Made by a program: the position numbers and the translations under genes. Below, piece after piece: positions 9,409-17,342 of a DNA stretch of 64,000 bases. The notes beneath the pieces were generated by a model, which did no database searches, was not told the origin of the DNA, and saw only the letters and a program-made list of their open reading frames with translations. The DNA is taken from the NCBI GenBank assembly GCA_902567235.1, contig CACFLX010000005.1, positions 1-64,000 of the forward strand, in the 5' to 3' direction. Source of the stretch: an uncultured Pelagibacteraceae bacterium (GTDB lineage: Bacteria; Pseudomonadota; Alphaproteobacteria; Pelagibacterales; Pelagibacteraceae). The stretch's first letter is position 1; each line of letters opens with the position of its first letter.

Positions 9409-10337
9409 AAAAAAAATTAATTCAAATTTTAACTTTAGTTTTATTATTTTTGCTATTAACAAATTACGTAAGAAGTGAAAATAAAATTATAATAAAATTT
9501 CAAATAGAAAATGAAATTTTAACGAACTTAGATTTTTTAAATGAAGAAAAATATCTATTAGCTTTAAATAATAATTTAAAAAATATACCAAAAAACCAGC
9601 TCAAGCAATTGTCAAAAGATTCACTAATAAGAGAAAAAATAAAAAAAATTGAATTATTAAAATATTTTGATTTTTCGGAAGAAAACAAATATGGAGATGA
9701 ATTATTAAAAGATTTTTATATAAGATTAAATTTTAACAATGAGAAAGACTTTGAATTATATTTAAAAAAATACAATCTCGATATAGTAAATATAAAAGAA
9801 AAATTAAGAATTGAATCTTTGTGGAATGAATTAATCTATAAAAAATTTAACAATCAAGTAAATGTCAATGAAGAAAAATTAAAGAAAAAGTTATTATTAC
9901 AAAAAAACCTTATAACTGAATATAATTTAAGCGAAATACTTTTTGAAATAAAAGATAGTGAAAAAATAGATACAAAATATAAATTAATATTAAAAAATAT
10001 TAGTGAGTCTGGTTTTAATAATTCGGCAAATATTTATAGTATAAGTAATAGCTCAAAATTTGGTGGGGATTTAGGATGGATAAATGAAACTCAACTAAAT
10101 GAAAATTTGTTAAATAAAATAAAATCATTAGATATAAAACAATTAACAAAACCAATACAAGTAACAAATGGATACTTAATAATTAAATTAAATGATAAGA
10201 GAGAAAGAAAAATGAAAATTGATTTTGAAAAAACTTTAAAAAAAATGATTTTAGAAGAAAAAAATAGACAGCTTAATCAATTTTCATTAATTTATTTTAA
10301 TAAAATTAAACAAAATACATTTGTTAGTGAAAAATAG
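9405..10337 (+). CDS. surA: SurA-like periplasmic peptidyl-prolyl isomerase/chaperone
   Basis: Periplasmic chaperone for outer-membrane proteins such as LptD. The 310-residue protein starts with a lysine-rich signal peptide (KKKLIQILTLVLLFLLL). It has an N-terminal chaperone-like helical part (about 25-165) and one parvulin/PpiC domain (about 170-265), recognisable from the NLSEILFEI strand, the GGDLGWINETQL segment and PIQVTNGYLIIKLNDKRE. E. coli SurA has two parvulin domains and is over 400 residues, so this is a reduced version. Gene order lptD-surA-pdxA-ksgA is the classical SurA context. It overlaps lptD by an ATGA junction. Confidence 0.88.
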   Translation: MKKKLIQILTLVLLFLLLTNYVRSENKIIIKFQIENEILTNLDFLNEEKYLLALNNNLKNIPKNQLKQLSKDSLIREKIKKIELLKYFDFSEENKYGDELLKDFYIRLNFNNEKDFELYLKKYNLDIVNIKEKLRIESLWNELIYKKFNNQVNVNEEKLKKKLLLQKNLITEYNLSEILFEIKDSEKIDTKYKLILKNISESGFNNSANIYSISNSSKFGGDLGWINETQLNENLLNKIKSLDIKQLTKPIQVTNGYLIIKLNDKRERKMKIDFEKTLKKMILEEKNRQLNQFSLIYFNKIKQNTFVSEK

Positions 10338-11307
10338 TCCTTTATTAATTGTTCTTGGGGAGCCAAATAGTATTTTTTCTGAAATATTATTCAAAGCTTA
10401 TAAAAAAAAAATTATACAAAGATTTAATAGACCTATTGTTATAATTGGGTCTGAAAATTTATTAAAATTACAAATGAAATTTTTAAAATATTCAATAAAA
10501 ATTCGAAAAGTTAATATTCTTGATTTAAAGAATTCAAATTTAAATAAAAAATATTTAAACGTAGTTAATGTTAATTATAAATTTAATAAAGTATTTAATA
10601 AAATCTCTAATAATTCAAATAGATACATTAATAATTGTTTTAAGATTGCTTTAAAATTATTAAAAGAAAAATCTGCTTTTGCTTTACTCAATGGACCAGT
10701 ATCTAAAACACATTTTTTAGAAAAAAAATATTTAGGAATTACTGAATATTTAGCAAAAAAAATTAAAATTAAAAAAAAACCAACTATGCTAATTTATAAT
10801 TCTTCTTTTTCAGTATGCCCAATAACAACACATTTACCTATAAAATTTGTAAGTAAAAATCTAAACAAAAAAAAAATTATCAATGATATTGTGAATATTG
10901 ATCTCTTTTATAAAAAAAAATTTAATAAAAAAGCTAATTTTGCCGTTTTAGGTCTTAATCCTCATTGTGAATCGATTTCAAAAATAAGTGAAGAAGAAAA
11001 AATAATAAAACCAGCATTAAAATATTTGGTAAATAAAAGAATTAAAGTAAAAGGACCTTTTTCTGCGGATACTTTTTTTACCAAACGCAATTTAACCAAA
11101 TACGATGTTGCAATAGGAATGTATCATGACCAAGTACTTACACCAATGAAAACTCTATTTGGTTTTAATGCAATAAATTTAACATTAGGTCTACCCTTTT
11201 TAAGAGTTTCCCCAGACCATGGAACGAATAATTCAATGATTGGAAAAAATAAGTCAAATCCAGAGTCTTTAATTTCATCAATTAATTTTTTCAAAAATAT
11301 TAAATGA
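10327..11307 (+). CDS. pdxA: 4-hydroxythreonine-4-phosphate dehydrogenase
   Basis: NAD-dependent oxidation of 4-phosphohydroxy-L-threonine in pyridoxal-phosphate synthesis. About 326 residues. The three metal-binding histidines of the family can be assigned to TTHLPI, GLNPHCES and GMYHDQVL, and the C-terminal NLTLGLPFLRVSPDHGT is typical. The N-terminal family motif, usually GDPAGIGPE, is degenerate here (GEPNSIFSE). I chose a GTG start at 10327, overlapping surA by 11 bases; a TTG at 10321 in the same frame is the alternative, and there is no ATG. Identity is sure; the exact start is not. Confidence 0.9.
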   Translation: MKNSPLLIVLGEPNSIFSEILFKAYKKKIIQRFNRPIVIIGSENLLKLQMKFLKYSIKIRKVNILDLKNSNLNKKYLNVVNVNYKFNKVFNKISNNSNRYINNCFKIALKLLKEKSAFALLNGPVSKTHFLEKKYLGITEYLAKKIKIKKKPTMLIYNSSFSVCPITTHLPIKFVSKNLNKKKIINDIVNIDLFYKKKFNKKANFAVLGLNPHCESISKISEEEKIIKPALKYLVNKRIKVKGPFSADTFFTKRNLTKYDVAIGMYHDQVLTPMKTLFGFNAINLTLGLPFLRVSPDHGTNNSMIGKNKSNPESLISSINFFKNIK

Positions 11308-12098
11308 AAAAACAACATCCTAAAAAAAGTTTAGGACAAAACTTTTTAACAGATCAAAATATCATAGACATTATTGTAAACAAAGGGAATATAAATCAAA
11401 ATGACGTAATATTAGAAATAGGACCGGGAACAGGTAATCTTACAGAAAAAATATTATTTCAAAAACCATTAAGATTATATGCTATTGAGAAAGATAAATT
11501 CTTAGCAAAAAAGCTAAGAGAAAAATTTAATAAAAAAATAAACTTAATTAATGATGATGTGCTGAGTGTGGATGAAAAAATTTTTTCTTGTAATTCAATA
11601 GTTGTTTTTGGAAATTTGCCATATAATATTTCTACTCAGATTTTAGTTAAGTGGATACGATTAAACAACTTAAACAAAATTTTTAAAAAATTTATTTTAA
11701 TGTTTCAAAAAGAAGTGGCAGAAAGAATAATTGCCAGCACAAATAATAAAAAGTATGGCAGATTATCAATCTTAACTTCATGGAAAATGAATGTAAAAAA
11801 ATTGCTAGAAGTTTCTCCTGGTTCTTTTTACCCTATACCTAAAGTTAAAAGCACTGTTTTACTTTTGGAGCCAAAAAATGAATTTTTTAAAATAAAAAAT
11901 CCAAAGAATTTAGAACATATTACTAACGTTTTTTTTAACCAAAGGAGAAAAATGATAAAACATCCTTTAAAAATCCTTTTTAAAAATACAGATAAAATTT
12001 CTAAAAAACTCAACATAAATATAAATGATAGACCTCAAAATTTATCTCCATTAAAATATTTTGAACTATGCAAGGAATATGAAAATTTAACTTTTTAA
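11304..12098 (+). CDS. ksgA: 16S rRNA (adenine1518-N6/adenine1519-N6)-dimethyltransferase
   Basis: RsmA/KsgA dimethylates two adjacent adenosines near the 3' end of 16S rRNA during 30S maturation. The 264-residue protein starts [15 protein letters not shown] and has the SAM-binding [10 protein letters not shown] (about residue 39), the acidic VLSVD segment, and the catalytic motif NLPYNIST (about 105). The C-terminal helical domain with [15 protein letters not shown] is also characteristic. It overlaps pdxA through an ATGA junction and is the last gene of the lptF-ksgA run. Its end overlaps the convergent gmk by 12 bases. Confidence 0.96.
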   Translation: MKKQHPKKSLGQNFLTDQNIIDIIVNKGNINQNDVILEIGPGTGNLTEKILFQKPLRLYAIEKDKFLAKKLREKFNKKINLINDDVLSVDEKIFSCNSIVVFGNLPYNISTQILVKWIRLNNLNKIFKKFILMFQKEVAERIIASTNNKKYGRLSILTSWKMNVKKLLEVSPGSFYPIPKVKSTVLLLEPKNEFFKIKNPKNLEHITNVFFNQRRKMIKHPLKILFKNTDKISKKLNININDRPQNLSPLKYFELCKEYENLTF

Positions 12099-12719
12099 TT
12101 TTTCAATATGAGAATTAATTTTATCTTTGTCAAAATTACAATTTAAATTTCCAACTTTTTTATTAATAAAATCAATTATTTCTAAATAACATCTTTGAAG
12201 ATCATCGTTAATTACAACAAAATCATAGTTTTTCCAATGATTAATATCTTCATTAAACTGCTTCATTCTTTTTTCTACTATATTTTTATCTTTCATATCT
12301 CTATTTCTCAATCTGTTAAACAATTCAGTTTTGCTTGGAGGTAGAATAAAAAATGAAATTAATTTAAAACTTAGTTTCTTTTTTTTTATTAACTCTGTGC
12401 CCTGCCAATCAATGTCAAAAATTACATTTTTTCCATTTTTTAAATTTTCTATTACTTTGCTTTTTGATGAACCATATAGGTTTTCAAAAACCTTTGCGTA
12501 TTCCAAAAATTCTTCTTTTTTAATTAGATCTGTAAATTCTCCCTCAGAAACAAAATAATAATCTTCACCATTTTTTTCGTTACTTCTTGGTTTCCTTGTT
12601 GTGTGAGAAATTGAAATCTTAAAACTATTTTCTTTTGCAATTTTTTTAACTAGAGTTGTTTTTCCAGCTCCAGACGGAGATGATAATATGACAATTATCC
12701 CGTCTTTTTTTAAAGACAT
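12087..12719 (-). CDS. gmk: Guanylate kinase
   Basis: Phosphorylates GMP to GDP, linking purine salvage and synthesis to GTP. The 210-residue protein has the P-loop [11 protein letters not shown] (about 13-23), the GMP-binding [19 protein letters not shown] segment, and the lid motif [10 protein letters not shown]. It lies 15 bases downstream of acpP on the same strand and may share its transcript. It is tail-to-tail with ksgA. Confidence 0.96.
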   Translation of the reverse strand: MSLKKDGIIVILSSPSGAGKTTLVKKIAKENSFKISISHTTRKPRSNEKNGEDYYFVSEGEFTDLIKKEEFLEYAKVFENLYGSSKSKVIENLKNGKNVIFDIDWQGTELIKKKKLSFKLISFFILPPSKTELFNRLRNRDMKDKNIVEKRMKQFNEDINHWKNYDFVVINDDLQRCYLEIIDFINKKVGNLNCNFDKDKINSHIEKLKS

Positions 12720-12734
12720 TTTAAAATTGATTTT

Positions 12735-12974
12735 TTAATTTGCTTTGCCTTCAATAAATTTTACAGCATCACCTACTGTTAGAATTTTTTCTGCTTCACT
12801 ATCTGATATTTCAGAACCAAATTCTTCCTCAAAAGCCATTACTAGTTCTACTGTATCCAAACTATCTGCACCCAAGTCATCAATAAAGCTTGATTCCTCT
12901 GTAACCTTTGCTTCATCAATTCCTAAATGGTCTGCTACTATTTTCTTAACTTTGCTTGCAATATCATCTGACAT
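12735..12974 (-). CDS. acpP: Acyl carrier protein
   Basis: Carries growing acyl chains on a 4'-phosphopantetheine arm for fatty-acid and lipid A synthesis. The 79-residue acidic protein contains the modification site in [20 protein letters not shown], the Ser of the DSL motif near residue 37. The gene order fabD-fabG-acpP on the same strand is standard. A perfect TTGACA element overlaps the fabG stop codon upstream, so acpP probably has its own promoter in addition to any read-through from fabG. Confidence 0.97.
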   Translation of the reverse strand: MSDDIASKVKKIVADHLGIDEAKVTEESSFIDDLGADSLDTVELVMAFEEEFGSEISDSEAEKILTVGDAVKFIEGKAN

Positions 12975-12996
12975 ATAAATCCTTTGTGTTTATTCG

Positions 12997-13024
12997 TTAA
13001 TAATTTATTAAATGCTTTTGTCAA
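12997..13024 (-). promoter_or_regulatory. Candidate sigma-70-type promoter for acpP
   Basis: On the minus strand TTGACA (13024-13019) is followed, after 16 bases, by TATTAA (13002-12997), about 22 bases before the acpP start. The -35 element matches consensus fully; the -10 element matches four of six positions. The -35 element overlaps the last codons of fabG. This rests on sequence pattern only. Confidence 0.5.
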
Positions 13025-13755
13025 GCCATATACATGCCTCCATTAACATGTAAAGTTTCTCCAGTGATATATGAGGCTTGGTCAGATGATAAAAAAACTA
13101 CTGAATTGGCCACATCTTCACCATTTCCCAGTCTAGACATTGGTATTCTAGAAGTTAAAACAGCTTTTACACTTTCAACAATATTGTCTGTCATTCTTGA
13201 TTGTATAAATCCAGGTGAAACACAATTTAATGTAATATTTTTTTTTGCATATTCTATTGCTAAAGATTTTGTCATCCCGACAATTCCTGCTTTTGACGCA
13301 GCATAATTTGATTGTCCCAAATTTCCTGTATGCCCAACCACAGAAGTAATATTAACTATTCTTCCATATTTGTTTTTTAACATTTTTTTTATCCCATATT
13401 TACTTAATAAAAATGTTGAAGTTAAATTAATATCAATTACTTTTTTCCATTCTTCATCTTTCATACGTAAAGATAAATTGTCCATATTAGTCCCAGCATT
13501 GTTCACTAGAATATCTAATCCGGTTAATTGAGTTGAAGCATTATCTATAAATTCTTCAATTTTAGAATGATCTGAAATATCAAATTTTATTACATTAACA
13601 TTAGGAAAATCTTTTTTTAACAAGTCTAGTTTTTCTATATTTGTTCCAGTTGCCACAACACTACCTTCTAAAGAAATGAATTTTTTAACTATTTCTCTTC
13701 CGATTCCTCCTGTAGCACCTGTGACTAATATTTTTTTATTTTTAAAATTAATCAT
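13021..13755 (-). CDS. fabG: 3-oxoacyl-[acyl-carrier-protein] reductase
   Basis: NADPH-dependent reduction of 3-ketoacyl-ACP in the elongation cycle. It is a classical 244-residue SDR: the cofactor motif TGATGGIGREI (about 13-23), the NNAG motif in LDILVNNAGTN, the catalytic Ser in ITSVVGHTG and the YAASKAG Tyr-Lys pair (about 151-155), then SPGFIQSRMTD and a C-terminal ITGETLHVNGGMYM typical of FabG. It overlaps the end of fabD by 8 bases and precedes acpP by 46 bases. Confidence 0.96.
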   Translation of the reverse strand: MINFKNKKILVTGATGGIGREIVKKFISLEGSVVATGTNIEKLDLLKKDFPNVNVIKFDISDHSKIEEFIDNASTQLTGLDILVNNAGTNMDNLSLRMKDEEWKKVIDINLTSTFLLSKYGIKKMLKNKYGRIVNITSVVGHTGNLGQSNYAASKAGIVGMTKSLAIEYAKKNITLNCVSPGFIQSRMTDNIVESVKAVLTSRIPMSRLGNGEDVANSVVFLSSDQASYITGETLHVNGGMYMA

Positions 13756-14680
13756 TCAATTTTATATCATTTAAATCTTCAAGTTTGTTTATGCTATTTA
13801 CTTTAACTGTTTTATCTATTCTTTTTACTAAACCAGATAATACTTTTCCAGGGCCAATTTCAATAAAATTTGTAACTCCATTTTTTATCATATAAATTAC
13901 GCTTTCTCTCCAGCGAACTGGGCTTTCAATTTGTTTTATAAGCAAATCTTTTATTTCCTCTGTTTCTTGAGTTCCTGTTCCCGTCACATTTGAAATAATA
14001 ACGTTTTTGGGCTTTAAAAAATTTGTATTATTGATTTTATCAGTCATAATAGAGGTTGCTTTATTCATTAACTTACAATGAAATGGTGCGCTTACTGGAA
14101 GTTTTATATTTTTAATTTTTTTTTCTTTTAAAAAAATGGCGAGTTTGTCTACATCTGTATTAAGTCCACTCAAAACTGTTTGTCCATTTGAATTATCATT
14201 TGCAATATAACATTTATAATTATTTTCGTTTTCTTTTAGCAAATTACTTATTTCATCTATATCTATACCCAAAACAGCTATCATACCTCCAGTGCCCTTT
14301 GGTACCGCTGTTTGCATCGCTTTACCTCTTTGGTTTAAAAGCTTTATTGCATTTCTAAAGTCCAATGAATCACTTGTAGCTAAAGCTGAGTACTCACCCA
14401 ATGAATGACCAGCAAAATATTTTGCATTTAATAAATTAATATTACTTTCCTTTTTGATCATTTCGAATATTGAATAACTTGTTAAAAAAATTGCTGGCTG
14501 TGTATTTTCAGTTAAATCTAAGTCTTCCTTGGGGCCTTCTAATATTATTTTACCAATTGAATAACCTAATGCATCATCTGCCTGATTGAACAAATCCTTA
14601 ACATAAGGGAAATTATCATATAGTTCTTTGATCATGCCCACAGATTGTGAACCTTGACCTGGAAATATTACTGAAAACAT
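13748..14680 (-). CDS. fabD: Malonyl CoA-acyl carrier protein transacylase
   Basis: Transfers malonyl from CoA to ACP to supply elongation. The 310-residue protein starts FSVIFPGQGSQSVGM and carries the nucleophile elbow AGHSLGEYSALA with the catalytic Ser near residue 92, the Arg-containing LNQRGKAMQ segment, and the catalytic His in SAPFHCKLM (about 200). It heads the fabD-fabG-acpP-gmk run. It diverges from rpsF across an 84-bp spacer. Confidence 0.96.
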   Translation of the reverse strand: MFSVIFPGQGSQSVGMIKELYDNFPYVKDLFNQADDALGYSIGKIILEGPKEDLDLTENTQPAIFLTSYSIFEMIKKESNINLLNAKYFAGHSLGEYSALATSDSLDFRNAIKLLNQRGKAMQTAVPKGTGGMIAVLGIDIDEISNLLKENENNYKCYIANDNSNGQTVLSGLNTDVDKLAIFLKEKKIKNIKLPVSAPFHCKLMNKATSIMTDKINNTNFLKPKNVIISNVTGTGTQETEEIKDLLIKQIESPVRWRESVIYMIKNGVTNFIEIGPGKVLSGLVKRIDKTVKVNSINKLEDLNDIKLND

Positions 14681-14728
14681 AGATAAAATTATTAAAATTT
14701 AATGTTTTTTGTGTTGTAATTGAAATTT

Positions 14729-14734
14729 TATAAT
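14729..14734 (+). promoter_or_regulatory. Candidate -10 element upstream of rpsF
   Basis: A perfect TATAAT lies 31 bases before the rpsF ATG, in the 84-bp spacer that diverges toward fabD. No good -35 element is visible at the expected distance. The spacer holds nothing else I can recognise. Confidence 0.4.
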
Positions 14735-14764
14735 TGTATATCCCTTTTTTTACAACTTTAAATT

Positions 14765-15109
14765 ATGAACTATTACGAACATACAATTATTGCTAGACAA
14801 GACAGTAGCCCAGCTCAATTAAAGCAAATTCAGGAAAAATATACTAATTTGGTAAATAAAAATGATGGAAAAGTAGTAAAAACAGAGAACTGGGGTCTTT
14901 TAAACTTATCATATTTAATAAAAAAAAATAGAAAAGGAAATTATATTCATTTTAAAATTGAAGGTAAAAACAAAACAATTAATGAACTAGAAAAAAATGA
15001 AAAAATAGATAAAAATCTATTAAGATATTTAACTGTAAAAGTTAAAAAGTTAGATTTAAAAACAAATTATTTTGAAAAAAAATCAGAAGAAACAAAAAAA
15101 ACAAATTAA
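14765..15109 (+). CDS. rpsF: 30S ribosomal protein S6 (bS6)
   Basis: Binds S18 and the central domain of 16S rRNA. The 114-residue protein starts with YYEHTIIARQDSSPAQLK and contains KTENWGLLNLSYLIKKNRKGNY, characteristic of bS6, plus a lysine-rich C-terminal tail. It is the first gene of the conserved rpsF-rpsR-rplI operon, with 3 bases before rpsR. Confidence 0.95.
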   Translation: MNYYEHTIIARQDSSPAQLKQIQEKYTNLVNKNDGKVVKTENWGLLNLSYLIKKNRKGNYIHFKIEGKNKTINELEKNEKIDKNLLRYLTVKVKKLDLKTNYFEKKSEETKKTN

Positions 15110-15112
15110 ATA

Positions 15113-15379
15113 ATGAAACATTCAAATAAAAAAAAATCAAATCAAAGTAATTTTGCAAAACTAAGTATTTTTCAGCCACAGAAATTTAAATTTAAAAAAA
15201 AATGCCCTTTATCTATTAAAGGTGCTCCAATAATTGATTATAAAAATATAAAACTATTAAAAAAATATGTTACAGAAAATGGAAAAATAATGCCCTCAAG
15301 AATTACTTCTGTGAGTCAAAAAAGACAGCGAGAATTATCTCTTTCAATAAAAAGAGCAAGAAACTTAGCATTATTATAA
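15113..15379 (+). CDS. rpsR: 30S ribosomal protein S18 (bS18)
   Basis: Ribosomal protein that forms a heterodimer with S6 on the 30S platform. The 88-residue basic protein has the family core with [18 protein letters not shown] and [20 protein letters not shown], followed by ARNLALL. Its N-terminus is extended and very lysine-rich. The stop and the rplI start overlap by one base (TAATG). Confidence 0.96.
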   Translation: MKHSNKKKSNQSNFAKLSIFQPQKFKFKKKCPLSIKGAPIIDYKNIKLLKKYVTENGKIMPSRITSVSQKRQRELSLSIKRARNLALL

Positions 15380-15834
15380 TGAAAGTAATTTTATTAGAGA
15401 ATGTTAGAAAAATTGGATCGATTGGCGATGTTATAAACGTCAAAAGAGGTTTTGCTCGAAACTATTTAATCTCAAAAAAGAAGGCGCTTTTTGCTTCAAA
15501 AGAAAATATTAAAGAAGTTGAAAAGTTAAAAAATGAACTTTCCAAAAAAGATCAAGAAAAAAAGAAGGAAGCTAAATCTATAAATGAAAAAATTCAAAAC
15601 AAAGAGTATGTTGTCAAAAAATTAGCAACTGAAAATAAAGAGCTCTATGGATCTGTTAAACCAACTGAAATTGCTAAAACTTTAAATGAGTTTGAAAAAA
15701 TCGAAATAAATCCATCGTTAATACAACCTGTTAAAGAAATTAAATCTATTGGAACTTTTAAAGTTATTTTAAACCTTCATCCTGAAGTTCAATCTACAAT
15801 ATCTATAAAAGTTGTATCTGAAGACAACAAATAA
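15379..15834 (+). CDS. rplI: 50S ribosomal protein L9 (bL9)
   Basis: Ribosomal protein of the 50S L1 side. The 151-residue protein has the N-terminal domain [18 protein letters not shown] with KRGFARNYLI, a long charged connecting helix (about 45-75), and a C-terminal rRNA-binding domain containing LYGSVKPTEIAKTL. It is the third gene of the S6-S18-L9 operon and is followed by a possible hairpin and dnaB, the usual neighbour. Confidence 0.96.
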   Translation: MKVILLENVRKIGSIGDVINVKRGFARNYLISKKKALFASKENIKEVEKLKNELSKKDQEKKKEAKSINEKIQNKEYVVKKLATENKELYGSVKPTEIAKTLNEFEKIEINPSLIQPVKEIKSIGTFKVILNLHPEVQSTISIKVVSEDNK

Positions 15835-15852
15835 TTATACAATTTTTTCCCC

Positions 15853-15881
15853 AACTATTATTTAGTATTGTAATAATAGTT
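15853..15881 (+). terminator. AT-rich hairpin between rplI and dnaB
   Basis: A perfect 10-bp inverted repeat (AACTATTATT / AATAATAGTT) with a 9-base loop lies 18 bases after the rplI stop. It is followed by a short T-containing tail rather than a clean T run. It may terminate or attenuate the ribosomal-protein transcript before dnaB. The stem has only two G-C pairs, so it is weak. Confidence 0.45.
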
Positions 15882-15901
15882 TTGTTTAACTATTAAATTA
15901 C

Positions 15902-17317
15902 ATGGTCAATAATTTAAATATCATACAAAGCGAAATAAACGAACTTCCTAATAATATTGAAGCAGAACAGTCAGTAATTGGTTCAATCCTTGTTTCAAAT
16001 GAGATATTTGATGAAATTAATATGATCTTAACAGGTAAAAATTTTTATGATCCAATGCACCAAAAAATTTTTGCTGCTATAGAAAAATTAATTTACAGTG
16101 GAATGTTGGCAAATCCAATAACGCTAAAAAATTATTTTGAAAAAGAAAAGGATGAAATAGATGTTCCAGATTATTTAGTCAAAATTACTAAATTTTCAAC
16201 TTCCTCACGTCAAACAATAGAATATTCAAAATTGGTATATGATCTTTATGTAAAAAGAGAATTAATTAAAATCTCTGAAAATATAATTGATACTGCTAAA
16301 TTAAATGACTTGGATCATGATGGTCAATCAATCATAGAAAATTTTGAAAAATCTTTATTTGATTTAGCTGAAAAAGGATCTTTCAGCTCTTCATTGATAA
16401 AGTTTGATGAAGCAATGAAAATGACTATTGAGATGGCTTCCAACGCATATAAAAATGATGAAGGTATAGTTGGGGTACCTACTGGATTAACTGATCTCGA
16501 TGATAGACTTGGAGGATTACATAAGTCTGATTTATTGATCATAGCTGGGAGACCTTCTATGGGTAAAACTGCATTGGCAACCAATATTGCTTTTCATGCA
16601 GCTAAAAAAATTCAGGAAGATGGTAGAAGATCTACTATTGCTTTTTTTTCACTTGAGATGTCTTCAGAACAACTTTCCACAAGAATTTTAGCAGAACAAT
16701 CAAGAATTAGATCCAATGACATTAGGAGAGGAAGAATTTCAGAAGATCAATTTGACAAGTTCATTGAAACCTCTAAAGATATTGCAGACCTTCCCCTTTA
16801 TATAGATGAAACGCCAGCAATAAGTATTGCAGCTTTAAGCAACAGGGCACGAAGAATAAAAAGACTCTATGGGCTAGATATGGTGGTAGTTGACTATATA
16901 CAATTAATGAGAGCTGCAAATTTTAGAGATGGAAGAGTACAGGAAATTTCTGAAATCACCCAAGGATTAAAAGCTTTAGCAAAAGAATTAGCTGTCCCAG
17001 TATTGGCTTTGTCACAACTTTCAAGAGCGGTTGAACAAAGAGATGATAAAAAACCTCAACTAGCTGATCTAAGAGAATCTGGGTCAATTGAACAAGATGC
17101 TGATGTTGTAATGTTTGTTTTCAGAGAAGCTTATTATCTTGAAAGAAAAGAGCCTCAACCAGCAACAGTTGATCATGCTGAGTGGCAATCTAAAATGAAT
17201 GATGTGGCAAATCGTGCTGAAATAATTATAGGTAAACAACGACATGGTCCAACAGGCAATGTTTTTCTTGAATTTGAGCCTGCGTTTACAAGATTTAAAG
17301 ATATTCAAAATAGCTAA
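15902..17317 (+). CDS. dnaB: Replicative DNA helicase DnaB
   Basis: Hexameric 5'-3' helicase that unwinds the replication fork. The 471-residue protein has the N-terminal collar domain (NNIEAEQSVIGSILV) and the RecA-like C-terminal domain: Walker A GRPSMGKTALA (about 216), a catalytic FFSLEMSSEQL, Walker B VVVDYIQLM, and the arginine-finger region DLRESGSIEQDADVV with late KQRHGPTGNV. Length and motifs are normal and no intein is present. Confidence 0.97.
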   Translation: MVNNLNIIQSEINELPNNIEAEQSVIGSILVSNEIFDEINMILTGKNFYDPMHQKIFAAIEKLIYSGMLANPITLKNYFEKEKDEIDVPDYLVKITKFSTSSRQTIEYSKLVYDLYVKRELIKISENIIDTAKLNDLDHDGQSIIENFEKSLFDLAEKGSFSSSLIKFDEAMKMTIEMASNAYKNDEGIVGVPTGLTDLDDRLGGLHKSDLLIIAGRPSMGKTALATNIAFHAAKKIQEDGRRSTIAFFSLEMSSEQLSTRILAEQSRIRSNDIRRGRISEDQFDKFIETSKDIADLPLYIDETPAISIAALSNRARRIKRLYGLDMVVVDYIQLMRAANFRDGRVQEISEITQGLKALAKELAVPVLALSQLSRAVEQRDDKKPQLADLRESGSIEQDADVVMFVFREAYYLERKEPQPATVDHAEWQSKMNDVANRAEIIIGKQRHGPTGNVFLEFEPAFTRFKDIQNS

Positions 17318-17342
17318 TTTTAATTATATAAGTTGGTAATAG

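Noticed and set aside
12745-12978. Plus-strand frame opposite acpP
   Set aside because: Shadow of the strongly constrained acpP coding strand; Ser/Ala-rich product without family features.
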